Source: Certhia americana | Taxonomy: Eukaryota > Chordata > Aves > Passeriformes > Certhiidae | Assembly (NCBI GenBank): GCA_018697195.1 | Contig: CM031858.1 | Coordinates: forward strand, 126,315,221 to 126,379,220 | Direction of reading: 5' to 3' | Length of the DNA: 64,000 bases | In this document: piece by piece, positions 1 through 14,620 of the stretch | Layout of the letters: every line of letters begins with the position of its first letter | Position numbering within the stretch: the stretch's first letter is position 1 | Notes under the pieces: model-generated | Told to the model about the DNA's origin: nothing | Databases searched by the model: none | Seen by the model: the letters and a program-made list of their open reading frames with translations, nothing else | Made by a program: the position numbers and the translations under genes

Positions 1-2603
1 AATTTAGGCCATGTGATTATCTTGTCATGCACAGCAGCAGAAGACAACTTGCATTTATAATAGTTTGCAGTCAACTTTAATTACAAAAGAGTATTATTGA
101 ATTAATATTATGAGAAACAATATTTTAGGCAATCCTTGGAAAATTATGTAGTAAAACCTTAATAATGAACTGTACACAAGATTGATGCTTTTTAAAAGGC
201 ATAGGTTGTTGTTGGGCATTAACTGTATCTTCAGAGACCTGTCTGCCCGTTTGGTCTCTCTTCACCAAGAGAGGCAAGGCAAAACTGCAAGACAGTTTTG
301 TATGCCTTGTATCAGACAGGCATTGAAAAACAGCAAAAAAACTTGTGTTTGTATTTGCAGTCTCTTATTTCTGAAAAACCACCAGCCAAGTCAGTTTAAA
401 ATACATTTAGTAAAGGAAAAGAAATTTTGGGGTTTGGTTTTAATAATAACGTATTTGGCTGTGCTTCAAGAAAATGCAAATTAAGCAGCCAATTTATAAA
501 CCCTGCCTTAAGTGGTCCTTTTTAAGGGAAGCTACAATGCATCTGGAATACAATCATACTGCTCACTATTATATTATAAATTTTCTAAACACAAATTACT
601 CAGAAAGAGTAGGACATTAATATTATTTAACATTTCATATGACTGCATTAAAATGAAGCTCTGGGCTCTAGAAAATATGCGCTTAAAAAAAATGGTTTAT
701 GATAGAGCTTGCTTCTGCACTGAAGTTCAAAGGATTTAATATCATCCAATCAAGGTGAAAATTTTTAAAGAGAATGTTTAGTGTCCTTCTGATGGAGAGA
801 CAAATGGTACTAGTGATCTTTCCATTTAATGCTGTCACGACAGAGTGAGTGATTGAAGGATTTGACCAATGATGAATGAAAGTTGTAGAAACTAGAGAAA
901 TTCTTGTGATGTCTTTACTACCTAGTTAAAAATAACACCACCAAAAATAATAAAGCTCACTGAGATGATCTATAGAGAGGCACATGGTTGTAGGCTATAC
1001 AAACAAAATATTGTCTGATGCTGTGATCTCTGAGTTTGAATATAAACTCTTAACGATAAAAGTTCATAGTAGAACAAGCTAAGTAAAGACCAGACTCAGA
1101 ATCTCAGATCCCCCCCCTTTCAATTACATCATTCACAAATTTTCTATAACTCCAGTAAGATATAGGGCACATATCTAAAATATGCTTTTATTTTACTCTC
1201 TTAGTAACAACCTGTTTCTATTTATACTAGAAACCAACCATTTGTCACCTGAAAGCAACAATTTGTCACTTATTTCTTCAAAACTATCCTGCATAATTAA
1301 ATGTCATTTGAACTTCTATGCATTAATTTGCATTTAATTATCTGTCTCTTGCAATAAGCAAGCGTGTGTTAGGAAAAGGAGAGAATGGTGAAAAAGCAAG
1401 AAAATGGAGCTCAGTTCCACACTGTACTGAAAGCATCGTGCTATTGTGGCCAGAAGCTTTCATTCTGGAGAAGTAACAGTTCCCTTCTTGACTCTGTAAA
1501 ACTGAAGCTGAATTCAGTCTTGGAAAAGGAAACAGCATCCTGTTTTTACTTTGGAAGAAGATCACACACTTGAAGCTCTATCAATGTCCTCTCCCTGAGA
1601 GGATTTGAGATTAATTTACACAGAGTGCTCTTCTCCTCTTTTTGTAGGAAAAGAAAAAATCACAAAATTGGAACAGCACAAACTGACTTAAGGAAAGATT
1701 ATAAAGCTATATTACTTCTGCTATGTTCCTTTTCAGCTCATAGCTCTGTCTGCAAGGATTCTCTATTGGAAATATAGATCAAGCAGCTGAAAACTCAGCA
1801 GGTTGAAATGAACCCAGAAATACTAAAAGATAGTTATATCTCCTATATGTCTTTCATCAAATTTAATTAATTTCCCTGGTGGAATAGTTTGAAAGCTATG
1901 ACAGTAATTCAGGTGATATTTGTGATATTTGTAAGGCCTAAGAAAGCTGTACTCTGAAAGAATTTGTTAATTATGGACCATAAATTTATCAGATGTGCAA
2001 TCAACCTGGTATTTGTCATGCCCTTAATTTTATGGCATGTCAGGCACTACATAGTTTTAAATAATGTGTGTCTAATTAATGCTCCTTGATTTCATCAACA
2101 CACATGGGCTACTCCTTCTGACACCTTTCTTTTCTATGAGTGCAACAATATTGGTCAGGTTTAGTACATTATAAGATTTTTTATTTTTCTTTGACACACA
2201 GATTCTAGCCTTATCTTGTAATGTATGACTACTGACAAAGGCCTTAAATAAAAAATGAGTCTGCAGTTCCATGTCAAAAGACCAACCAAGAATACATGCC
2301 AGTCACACCTGCTTCATTTCCACAGCTGTAGAAATTTATTTGTCACAAAGATGGTTAGTTTGATCATTGATTCATTCTAGTCAGGAAAGCAAAGAGTAGA
2401 AGCCATTAATAAACTTTAGACAATCCTCTGTGAAAGAGTAATTAGTTTGATGCATGCTTTACTCAAAACTAAATGCAATGTGGCATTAGCCAGATCCCAC
2501 TTATGCTCATCTGTACTGAAGAAATACGTTTGTTCAAAAAATTTAAATTCCTCTTTAAATTATTAAGCATTAAGTCTCTGCAACTTATTGTGGTTGTACC
2601 CTG

Positions 2604-2990
2604 AAATCACAGAATCATAGAATGGTTTTGGATAGAAGGGACATTAAAGATGATCTAGTTCCAAGCCCTGCCATGGGCAGGGACACCTCCCACTGGACCA
2701 GATTTCTCAGATCTCCTATCCAGCCTGGTCTTGAACACTTGCAGAGATGAGACATCCACAAATTTTCTGGACACTTTGCTTCAGGTCTCACCACCCTCAC
2801 GCAGTAAGGAATTTCCTACTCTCTCAGTTTGAAGCCTTTATAACTTGTCCCATCACTACAGGCCCTTATAAAAAATCTCTCTCCAGCTTTCTTGCAGGTA
2901 GTCTTCTGATACTGGAAGGCCACAATTAGATCACCCCTAAGCCATCTATTTTTCAGGCTGAACAATCCCAGTTCTCTTAACCTGCATGCA
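2604..2990 (-). mobile_element. CR1 LINE 3' fragment, antisense to RALYL
   Basis: The sequence starts AATCACAGAATCATAGAATGG, the reverse complement of the CR1 3' terminus. It continues through the typical CR1 3' region: TCTAGTTCCAAGCCCTGCCATGGGCAGGGACACC, then a CTTGAACACTTGCAGAGATGAG-type block and a CTTGTCCCATCACTACAGG-type block. It ends near 2990 by 5' truncation, as is usual for CR1. The element is diverged. Just past its end an 18 bp segment (TTGATTAGCACCAAGGCT) is repeated at 2999-3016 and 3024-3041. Confidence 0.9.
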
Positions 2991-5900
2991 GTGCTAAATT
3001 GATTAGCACCAAGGCTAAATTGCTTGATTAGCACCAAGGCTGCTCAACAAACTGGCACCTCAAAGGTTAGATGCAAATGAAGTTTGGGAAAAAACACAGT
3101 CAATTACTAAAACTTTTTTTCCAGACTTACGAGGATTTGTATTTACTTCCAGAGGATTTTAAAGGAAAAATGTATGGTTTTATTAACTCAAGATAATATC
3201 AATTTTATTTTTTTTTAATATGTATATCTTTAAATGAATGAAGCTGCATATAGCTATATATCTCCATGTTTTGTGGCTGATTTCTTTTCCAGTTTGCGCC
3301 ATTTCTCGTCACACTGGCTGATACAAAATCCTGTGAATGTATTAATCCCTCTGTGTAAGAACTAAGCTGATTGCTAGCTGAGGCTTAAGAAGATAGTCCC
3401 ATTGTAGCAGATATGTGCTGCCAGTATTTATCGTCAGAATCCCCACAGAAGGTGTTTATTGTGGGCCATGTGCTTCCAGGCTAATACAATTTTTCCCATA
3501 GCAGTCTGTGATAAACACACCCCATACAGAAGGGAAAAAAAAACCCTCTATCAGATCTCCAAGCAGATACGCTCAGTTGCTCCTTCTGAGCAAATATTCT
3601 CCTTGTCTGGAGTTCCACTGTAACTCTGAGAACAGAAGTTTTTCTGGGGCAAGCTGACAGCTTCTGTGGGGAGTTCATTTGAGGTAAAGGAGCCTCCATG
3701 CCAGGAGAAAAGTGTTTACCAGTTCTCCAGTGTTTACTGACAGGTGATCTGGGTCAGTGGTGAATTTATTCAGAGATGGTGTAGCTGCAGAGGCAAGGAA
3801 GTTTCTACACATCTGTCCTTGGGTTCAGAAGACTATTTGATTTCTCCTCTGAGAACATCATTGCACAATTAGGAAGTATTACAAGTGTACATGAGGAAGG
3901 AGAAGGATGAGAAAGTAAGACCTATGCATCACTCCATAACTCAGGAAGGAGAGGGGGAAGTGTTGCTCTCAGCTCCCAGGTGGGAGCTGGCAGAGGCTCA
4001 CATGTATCCCACACATCACAACTTTCCTTTTCCAGCAAGCTCTGCCTTTAGTCAATGCTGTGTTGATGGCCTCAGAAGGTCCCTCTGGCTTACTTAATCC
4101 TACCAACAGATCCAAATTGCTTAGAAATAACACCATAATTACATTAGTCATACAATTTGACACCAGCATGGGAATTAAACTGTGCAAGGCTTTTTCCTGT
4201 CTGTGCCGTACTATTATTATTTCTGTGATCAGAAGGCACATATCTTATTTATCATAACAACTTGTGTTGAGAGATAAAAGTGCAACATTTTTAATTAATT
4301 ACCATGCCAGAAATTTTAAATAACATATAAACATGTTTGACTAAGAAATTAACTGCAATGTGGCTTTCTTCAAGTTATTTTTTTTAAAAGACAGTGCTGG
4401 TGTACTGCCAATTTTTTGCCATCCTTTCCAGTTACAATAACTTTACAAAATCAAGTTTTCCTGGGGGCAGAATCTATCAATAGAATACTTTCACATGCGG
4501 GGGGAAACTTCTCCCAGTCAACTCATCCAGTAGATTGAGTCTGCTTTTCCTCAGAAGCATTATTTTGCAACTATGATGAATTCTTACCAAATTTTATTTC
4601 TTGTTTTAACATTTTATTAGAACAATTAAAAAAACCCCTGAAATTTACTTTTATGATGTTCTTTGCAAATGAAATGACTGAAGAAAGGCACTGGACCAGG
4701 AATATGCTAAGTGACTCTAAAAGGTTTGCAGTATATTTTTAAATATATAAGCATAACAAGCTTATATTGCTCATAAAAAAAAATTCTTCAAATTTTTACC
4801 TTTTGCGAACTAATGCAACTGAACTACAGTAGTAACAAGGTTTTTGTCCAATACATTGGTTAAAAAGCTGAATTCTGCCTACATTACAGCTTCTGCCGTC
4901 ACTACAGCTAGTTTTGGATTACCCTGAATACCTTGTCATTATGTTTTTTAATGTTATAGCAACAAATGACAGATTGAATCCTCCAAACATGGTATTTATA
5001 CTCAGTCATTAATTGCTGCTGTTAATGAGGAGTACTTGAACATGCAAGCAATAATTACAAGAGAGAAGTCACTGGTCAAAGCCTTTCATACAGACAATCT
5101 CAACAGTCCAAGTTTGTTGGCTTCTTCTTTCCCAAGAGATCGTTTTTTGGGTGTCATACTCAAAATTAATAAGTTACAGCAAAAATCATCAGAGAACTTA
5201 GCTATTCCAAATTTACATATTTTGTTGATGATTTTATTGATGATATGTGAAGGTAAGTGTTCACCCTGATAAACCTGCTTTTAGAGAGACAAGAGACATT
5301 ATCTACCTAGATCAATTTAATTTTCTTTATAATGAATAGGAATCAGAGATGGATATAATACTGCTTCACTCACAGCTAGTGAAATATGCACAAGAGCAGC
5401 CGCTATGTATGAGAAAATTAATTCACATGTAAACATTCTTAGAGCAAAACTGGCAAAAATATAAACAAGGTCCAAGTAACAATTTAAACACCATTGTTTT
5501 TATGTACAAAGTAAAACATGAAAAAACATACATGCAATGTATGTATGCAACTATTTTGAAATCTTAGTACCTTCAGTAGGAACATGTTCAAGATTGCTAT
5601 AAGTAATTATTCATTTATTGTCAGAAAATTACAGTGTAATACATAATCCCTGACATTTGTCTTATGAGAATATAAGTCATGTTTGTTTCTTTTGTGTCAG
5701 AGGCTTTATCTTGCAAGATACTAAAAGAAGGTCAACTGGCAAATATGCTAAGTCATAGCACGAGGGGCACCCATGCAGTCAGGAGGAACATGCCCAGAGC
5801 TCAGCCTAAGTGTGATGTGAGTGGGACTGACAGGACTGGGTGCAGAGTCAGAGTGTGAAAAGGTGACATTTAGAAAAAAGTGACACAAGTCAAATGCAGT

Positions 5901-8900
5901 GTATTACTGATCATTAAGCTGCAAATTCCATGCTTTAACACTTGACAAATTGAAACTTTTTTGTGTATCTATGTTGCTGAGGCAATTTATCATCGCATGA
6001 TGTTACACTGGCTATTCATAGCTCCTTTACTACAGCAGTTGGATACAGCTCAATAATAAAAATATTTATATTTTATTGCTGTCTTTGTTCCTGAGGAACT
6101 TCTCATTATTCATGATTGCCTACTGCTCCTTCTTGTTTACCTTTATGGAGTTTCTAGAACATATATGATAATTCATTCTATTTTTCTTTCTTCTTGACAC
6201 ACCACTTTGCTGCTGTGAAGGCAGAAAGAGGTAATCATTGGAGTGTATGGGTGCAATTACTCTTACTTTCTGATTTAGCATAGTACTCACAAATTTGTTT
6301 ATTTGGTAAGACCACAGATATTCAAAGCACATGAAGGATATTTTTGTGTTCATGAAACATGAGATTTTAGATCCTGTAAGACAAGGCAATTTTTGTCATA
6401 TTTATTAACTTGTGTGTAGAATAGAATGGATTAGTTCGCATTTGAAATGCCTCTTTCTCTTGACTGTGTCTGTCTCTTCCCACTCCCACCACAGCGTTTA
6501 GTGATGGGATTTATCAAATTCTGGGTGTTTTTCCTGTTTCTTGGTAGTAAAAGTAACAATATTCTAAATTCTATGTCAGTTTTGCAACCGCACACACAGT
6601 CAATCTTTAGTGGATGTTTCTGTTTCTTTAAGCAGAAGTATTAAGACAAGAATAAATCCTTAAACTTGATAAAAACAAGGAACAGAAAAACTCTCTTAGC
6701 TAAATTTCAATTTCACAGGTACAAGCATTTTAGATATTAGAAATAAATGAAGAACCAGTTCTCTTCTTTTGAACTAATTCTGTTTCTAGTATAACTAAAT
6801 GACATGCTCCACTGCCCACGCTTCCTATGCCAAATGGATTTTCTCTTCAGCTTTTACAGTTTTAATATCTGTGATTTCTCAAATGCACACCTATAATTTG
6901 GTATTTTTATTGCTTTCAGGGTGCCATTTGGGAAGACTCTGTCCTCTTCTTTGGTCACCATGCTAACAATTATTATCTAAGGTCATAGATGAAGTAAAAG
7001 TATGTTCATGAGGGAATTTAGTGGCATTAAGATTAGGAAAATGACTACTGCCACCAACAGGATCATGATTAGAAAGTGGTTCCCTGCTTTTTCTTTTTAA
7101 TCACCTAGTCCCAAAGCCTTCAGTTTATCATCTTGTTTCCAATCTTTTTCAAAATGTCAGGAAAACTTATATATGTGTTACAGGTTAAGATTTCTGAACT
7201 GCAGTGAGCTTTTTTCAGTGCTTTCACAGAAGTTAACAAACCCTTACTTTATGTCCCAATTAAAATTGCAGAGATTGCAAAATGCTGTTTCAAGAAATTG
7301 TATCTATATGACAAATTTAAAGAAACTGTGTAAAAAGAGAAACTCCTCAATGCTAATTACTAAAGCACTTTCCCAATGGCCATTTTCTTTCCAAAGTGTT
7401 TACAGATTTGACTTTTTTGCTAAAATACGTACTCGGTTCAATCGTAATTTTTTTAAAAAATCAAATTCAAATAGCAGCAGTAATCCATTTCATCTCACTG
7501 GAGTTAATTAAATCTGAGAGAAAGAAAAGTTGGTCTCTTTCTCTCAATTACTGTGGGAGAACCGAAATCCAAAAGCACAAAATATGTGAATGCAGTCAAG
7601 TACTTGGACATTTTTGTAGGAATAAAGCCATATGACACCTTTCAAATATCCCAGAAATCTGAAGGGTGGTGCCATGAGGTTCATAAATGGAAAGCAGGAG
7701 TAACTCTGTGTAGGTTCTTCTTATTCCAGCTGTGGACTGCAAGTTGAACTAATACAGCTCCTTTGGTTAGTCACCATTTTCCCTACCCAGAATTTGATTA
7801 TCCAGCCCCACAGGGGCAGGCACACTTCAGATACATCCCAGGGACAAAAGTAACCTTGAATCTTTCACAAACTTTTATTGATTACATCTCTGTTATGATA
7901 CAGCAATGGGCACACATCAATTCTATTTGAAATATTTAAATTTTTGCCCATTGTTTTTTCAGTTTCATGTGGAGTGATATAGGAAAGAATAAAGGAAAAG
8001 GTGGTATGGGAGGGGGGGGCTTGTAGGAGGGATGATTGTTTTTTAATGGCTTGGCAATTTTTCTTTTGGAGTCATTAGTATAGAAAACTGCATACCTGAC
8101 AAATTAAATCATACACCTCTGTTTTTCATTGCTCAGCAGGTGAAGCCATTGGGGCAAATAGAAACTACTGCACTGCTAGAAGTATTTTTAGTCTTGAAAA
8201 AGCTATAACCTAGTTGTAAAGAGATAGCTCTGGTGTTATATTTTGAAACAGCTTATTGTTCCATCTCTAGGTTTGCAACTGTAACCCAGGTATGGCCATG
8301 TCAGTAAAAGGAAGCTGCTGCTGTTGCTGATTTGCTGGGTTTTCTACTAAACCCTGCCATGCAGGGGCATTCACAATGTCAATAAGTGAATATTCCACTG
8401 TGCCAACACGTGTTTCTGCTGGATGAAGCAGGCACCAGCCATGGCAGTGTCTGGGAGCCCAAGGGATGGGTGACTCCTGGGTGGGGCTGCCAGAGCTCCA
8501 TGTGGTTCCAGTGTCTGCATGCCAAAGGGGCTGTGGGGTATGAAAGGTGCAGTCCCAAGCATGACAACAAGGCACTGAGTGGCTTCAAGGTGGCACATTA
8601 AATAGGTCATCTCATGGCCCTACAGGACCTTATTTCTGACTGTTGTGGATACAGCTATTTCCAGGGCAGCCTGCCAAACATGTTCGGTCTTCACAATATG
8701 GAATTAACACTGAAAATTTCTTGTGTGGGGCTTTTTCTTTCCTCATGAAACTGAAATAATTTATTGAGTAAGAATACATAAATATACCTCATAGAAAGTA
8801 AAATAAAATATTTTATTATTTATATAAACTCACTATATATTAAACTAATATTAAACTTTAAAAATTGGGGCTGAGATGTATTTTCTAACATATATAAATG

Positions 8901-10559
8901 AAAATTGTATCTGACCTTTGAACAGATTCTTTTCATTGCTGTAATGTCAGTGACTGAACTTCAGAAGTGACTACGTGAGCAAAAGATCTGTGATTCACCT
9001 CTCTCCCAATATCATCCTATACCAGAATACAGGTTCATCATTTTAGTAGATCAACAAAAGCAAACACTAGTAAAATCTCCCACACTATTCTGAAGAGACT
9101 GCATTCTGTAAAACTGCAAAATTTTGTGAAAAGCTGATACAAAATTTAAAATATTAATATTTAAGCTCTATTGGTACATTAAGCATATTTACACCTCTAA
9201 CAAGGTTGCTTCTCCAGTGTCTTCTGCTTTTTGTACCCCAGTTCTTTTTTTTACTATTTCTTTCATTTTAAAAAGAATTAAATAAAATTTAAATCTTTGT
9301 GATAGCTTGAATCTTTTCTCAATTAGAAGAACTTGGAACCTGCATAAGTGAGAGGCTTTCCATATGCAAATGCTCTAGCAGTTATCTCTCTTGATAATGC
9401 ATGAAAAATACATTCAGGTATTTGCAAATGCAAGCTTGTATGCACACACCATAAAACTTTGTTATACTGCTCTGTGAAAATCAAGACTTCGGTTTCGTCC
9501 TCAGAGTCCTAGGGGATGACTGTGCCAGGCTAGATAATTTCTGCATCCACGCTGCTGTGATACTCTGTCACACATGCCAGAAATTTTTTCAGACTCATAT
9601 GTGAGCTGCCTGAGAAGTACCCGGAGGTATGGAGAAAGGCAGAAGTATGCAGGATGCACCCAGTTTATGAACATTATCAGACCTGAGTGGAATATTTATA
9701 TTCTTAATGGGATGTTCTTATTTCACTTGCCCTTCTGTTCCCCATCTACTCTGCAACTCTGTATCCCTGTCTGACAGCAGAAGCCTGTGTCAGTGACAGT
9801 AATAATCCCTGCCACGCCTGCCCTCACTCATTGTTCTGACACGGCAGCAATACCATTTCACTTTTGGTTGGCATCCCAGCAGACAAAAATGTGCTGTGCA
9901 CCATCCATCATGACTGTCCTTGGGAGCATGTGTCACCAGAGGCAGCATATCCTGAAAAACCTGCTGAACCTAAAACTGGGCCACTGTTATCTGCAAATGG
10001 GTATTGACTTCCTTTGGGGATAGACCTTCATAACCCAGCAGTTATCATTCACCTCCCCAAAATATGCATTTATCAGAGAAACAAAACACAGAGATTTTAA
10101 TTTAGAAAGTACAGCCAGATAGTCATTATTCTGTTGGCATGTTTATTTTGCATATATTGAAATGAGGGATTTGCAGACTTACAATATCTGAACAGGATTT
10201 GAGGACCTGTGATCTCTTAAATGAAGTAGGTTTGGGCACTCTTTTAACTTAGGAGAGGTGACAAATATTGAACTAATTATTTGAATGTAAGTAAAGCAAA
10301 CATGGACCTTTCTTTGTTACTTATTGCAAACAGAATAAGAGTTAAAACAGACTCTATTTCCAGAGAAACTTAAATGAAAAACTTTAAGTAAACATGAATG
10401 GACTCCAAACTGTATTGCATCCCTCACACAACAGAACTTGGGGGTACCTTGAAGTGAGCACTACGTTTCTGGTGGGTAACTGATACTTGATCTTGGCCCA
10501 ATCCTCTTGTATGAGCTGAATCTAAGAAGCATTTCCATGTTCTGGTTCATGATTTCTTT

Positions 10560-10595
10560 TTTCTAATAAGCTCAGCCTTTTGAGCTTATTAGAAA
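10560..10595. repeat. Perfect 15-bp inverted repeat with 6-base loop
   Basis: TTTCTAATAAGCTCA, loop GCCTTT, TGAGCTTATTAGAAA: all 15 positions pair, and the first and last loop bases (G, T) could add a wobble pair. A (GT)8 run follows 9 bases later. It is too short for a microRNA precursor. It may be a cruciform-prone palindrome or the remnant of an inverted-repeat element. Confidence 0.95.
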
Positions 10596-10604
10596 CCCTT
10601 TAAA

Positions 10605-10620
10605 GTGTGTGTGTGTGTGT
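10605..10620. repeat. (GT)8 microsatellite
   Basis: Eight uninterrupted GT units followed by GGGG. Confidence 0.95.
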
Positions 10621-13600
10621 GGGGAAGACTTTTGATGGATAAAACCGAAATAAAGAGCATAATTTACATCATAAACGGTTAATTCTCATTAAAGGGTTAA
10701 TTTTCCATTGATCTTGGAGCCTTTATGGTGGTGTCTTAGCACTCTTGTGAATGGCATAAAATGAAGTAATGAATGAAGTAAGAATGAAGAAATGTAAATT
10801 TATTGTTTCCCAGTGTTATTTTCTGTCTTTGTGGATCACTGTGCAAGAGGAGATTGAGCTGAGGATGGGAGGCAGCTGTTGCTGGGACAGCAATGCAGTC
10901 CTGCATGGACCAGGCAGACTGGAGTGTACAGATAACACAATGCCATGTGCTCAATCACAGCCATACTCTGTATAACACATTCTCCATATTACAGGTGCAA
11001 ACATCACACAGTTCCATGGAATTTCCCATTGTGACTTTTGGAACATGTTCATTGCAGGCCACAGCATCCTGAATCTCTGGGAGGTTTTTATTGCTGGATG
11101 CATGTTTTCTTTTTCCCTAAAATAAAGCAGGTTTTTTTTCACATATTTCACAGTGATCACATGAATGAGCAAGAGGCAAACGTAAAAGGTGAAAACCTCC
11201 TTCCTTCTTACTGGAGTTTATCAACTCCAAGTCAGTAAGTTAAAAATAAAAACAAACAAAGAAACAAAAATAAAAAAACCTTAGTATTCATATTATTATA
11301 AAACATACAATTGAATAGTGAAAAGCAAGAATACTGACCTAAACCTGATTTTGCTGCAGAATTGAGAGGAAGGTTACACTAAAACTAAGAGCTTAAGCTC
11401 TTGTCCAAAGTTGTAGCCTCTCTTATATCAGCACTGCTTTTCCATTCTGACCTAACTGCTTCAAAAATAGGTAAAAATATTTTTAAGTACGGAATTCTAA
11501 ATTCTTTTAAGATCCACAAGTAGTGTCTGGCAACATGAAAAAGTTGTAAAGTGGAGATTACAGCAGAGCACAGATTAGCACAGCTGGTTGTAGGCTGTTG
11601 GGTGAATATATATCAGACCAGCATAAATATTTTTAAAGGTTTATTTGTATCTTTGGCTCTGCTTGCAAGTAAAAAAAAAAATCATGATGTTAACAGCAGT
11701 GTCTGATAAGGAGTAGAACATGAGGAAGCAAGACATTAGTAGACAGTATGCTGTAGTGTTATGTTGAATCACATTCATTTTTATTCAGAGGGATCATTCA
11801 GCCCATTGTTTTCCTCTGGCCATTCTGTTTGTTGCAATGTAAGATTTAGTGATCATATTTATTTTTAAAATTAATTAAAATAGCAATGCTAAAGCTTAAA
11901 AATCTGCCTGTATCTTTCATCTCTCCTTGCACTCCCTTCCTCATTTTTAAATGACAAGCATGAGACTAGTGGTTTATGCAGTATGTCCAGAAGATTAATG
12001 TTTCCAGGTGATCTTAGAGAGCTGTTGCATTTGAACAGCCACCAGAATTTCTTATTGCATGGAGTAGGAAAGGAAAAAAAAAAAATAAAAAAAGGAAATA
12101 ATCTAGCCATCTGAAAGTTGAAGGTACTGAGATTTAAGACAGATCCTTGACACTTTCCTTTAGCAATAATGCTAGATACAAATTTCAGATTTGGTATTTC
12201 TGAGACTAAGAAGTGTTTTCTTTTCTATATAAAAGCAATTGGTTCCAGCATCCACTTCAACACAATAATTTAACACTAGATTCAGGAATTCAATATTCCT
12301 TAGTGTTCCTTTGTAGTCTTCGATTTTCAGAAACTGTGTGATAAAGGTGATATGCAAAACTTGACAAAAAAAAATTTCCAGGTGAAAAATACATGCTTCT
12401 ATTGCAATTGCTTTCACACACAAGTATATACATACAAATATATGAAGGAAAAGGAAAATGCAGGAACTTTGGGTAGGGGTTTGCCATGTGGGTGAAAATT
12501 TGATTAGGGGTTAGGATTGTGCCTGTTTTAACTTCATTATGAAGCTGCAGAAGAAATGCTATGGCTTCCAAAGAGACATAGTGCAAAAACAAGGACTCTG
12601 ACTGAACTCCTTACAGGAATTTGATGCAAGTCCAAAATGCCTTTGAGGAAGCGAATGTCTAACTCTGTTCATTATCTTGTCTAGCTTTATGTATTTCTTA
12701 TCCCAACTCCTGTAAAGATTAGTTTCCAAAGCCTTTTTACAAATATTTGTAATATGGGTTTATGTGCAGCTTGCCCAAAATAATCACATTATGAAAAAAA
12801 AAATAGGAGTCCCATGGTCCCACATATTTCTGGGGAGAAGAATTAACTCAGAGTGAAAGAGCTCTTGGTTCATATGATTTCTGAGCCAAATTACACATTT
12901 TCTTTGTGGGTAATAAAAATAGACAGTTTAATGGCAAAGCTGGCTTAGACAGAAAATGTTACTAGGAAGCATAGAAGAACATGAACCCAATTAACATAAG
13001 AGGTAGTGAATATTCAATGAGAACTTCACTAGCACTGTGTGCTAATATGCATGGTAATCATACCTTTTCTTCTTTAAAATTCAACTGAAATATGTCATGT
13101 GGTTCTTTTGGTAATACTTTTGATATTGAGACTTGACTTAATGAGGTTTAAAATAATTATTTTATTTCATAATAGGATTTTTAGTAAGCTATTACATTTT
13201 TCCTGTAATTGATTCTTTATATATGCAAATTTAAGTCATTGATAATATGTAGTACTTTAAACCATTTGTGAGAGAACCTCTGAAGCAGCTTGAAAAGTAT
13301 ATTTGCATGCAAACCCAAATGTAGAAATACAAAAGTAAACATCAGAAGTCAAATAAATTGCATGGAGGAGGAGGATGTTTTATGTTCCAAGAAAGGGTTT
13401 CTGACATGACTTTTATGACTTTTCCTATTACTGTTGAGTGAAATAAATAGTGTTTGAAAAAGGGTTTGAGACAGTGAGGAGCAGGGGGATTATAAGGCCA
13501 AAACAAAGCTCAATTTTTGTTGAGAAACTTTTTCATTAAAAAATACACCAATATGATATATCAGCAAGAACAGAGTAATAGGACATTTATGTAGTCAGCA

Positions 13601-14435
13601 AGGGTATTTGAAATTGTAGTGATTTCCAGTTCCAGCTCCTAACAGTTAGGTACTGACAAAATCAGTATGGGAGGAAAGATAAAACATCATATTTTAGGAC
13701 TTAAAGTAATCCTAAACTGCTAAGCATTTTAGGAGGAGAATCATGCTGAGATAAGAGAATGGAGGGAAAATAATCTTATTTTTACCTAGTTTGTGGGTTT
13801 TGTGTCTCCTTCCAAAGCATCTGGGACTGCTGAAGGCAGAAAATTACAGTATATCAACTATCAATCTGACAAGATACAGCATTTCCTCTATTCCTATCAA
13901 CTCTTCTATTTTCCTTACAGGAATGCCACAGAGATACAAATAAAACAACAGTGCACATTGTTAATTTTGAAGATTTTTGGTATTCACAATTTTTAAATGC
14001 TTTGCTTTTGCAATAGACATCTATGTTGTTGAAACCTGGTTGCCAAATGAAATCCACTGGGCAACTTCAAAAGCTGCCAATGAAAGACAGTTTGAACATG
14101 GTTAGAACTTAAGCATTGCTGTTAAGGAAATATTTGACTTGGCATAGCTTTTTTTGCATATCACCTTCACAATAAAATTTCATTCCATGTTCCAAATTTC
14201 AATGGAATTATCTCCACTTTATCTTCTTTATGTCACTTCTATATATTTTATAATACTAAAACTAAAATAGCATTAAGGTAATATTTACAGTTTTTCCATG
14301 ATAAGGTATGAGCTAATTCTGTAGCTGTCTATCATATGATTTACAACGTTTGTGTTACAAAACCAAAACTTTTCAAGATTGTATGATGTGATATATTGGA
14401 TATAAGGAATTTTTTTCTCAATGATAGTGATGAAA

Positions 14436-14620
14436 GACTGCACAGGTTGCTCAGCGAAGCTGTGGAGATCCCACTACTGGAACTGTTCAAGGCTTGCTTG
14501 AACAAGATTTTGAGCAACCCCATCTAGTGAAAGATGTCCTTTCCCATGGCAGGAGAGCTGGACTACTTAATGTTTTACTTGATGCTCCATTCAAACACAT
14601 ATTATTCTATAATTCTATGA
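14436..14620 (+). mobile_element. CR1 LINE 3' fragment, sense to RALYL
   Basis: Short diverged CR1 tail. It reads GACTGCACAGGTTGCTCAG, then GAAGCTGTGGAGATCCCA, GAACTGTTCAAGGCTTGC, GAGCAACCCCATCTAGTG and a CCCATGGCAGG block, and closes with the octamer-type end ATTCTATAATTCTATGAG. The block order is that of the CR1 3' UTR on the + strand. The consensus segment AAGGTCCCTTCCAACCCAAACC is largely lost here, so the copy is old or internally deleted. Confidence 0.8.

Noticed and set aside
5249..5256. AAG|GTAAGT donor-like motif
   Set aside because: No acceptor or coding sequence resembling RALYL precedes it; isolated donor consensus is common.
8267..8610. Cluster of overlapping frames on both strands
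   Set aside because: A small GC-richer patch gives stop-poor frames on both strands; no domain or gene structure.
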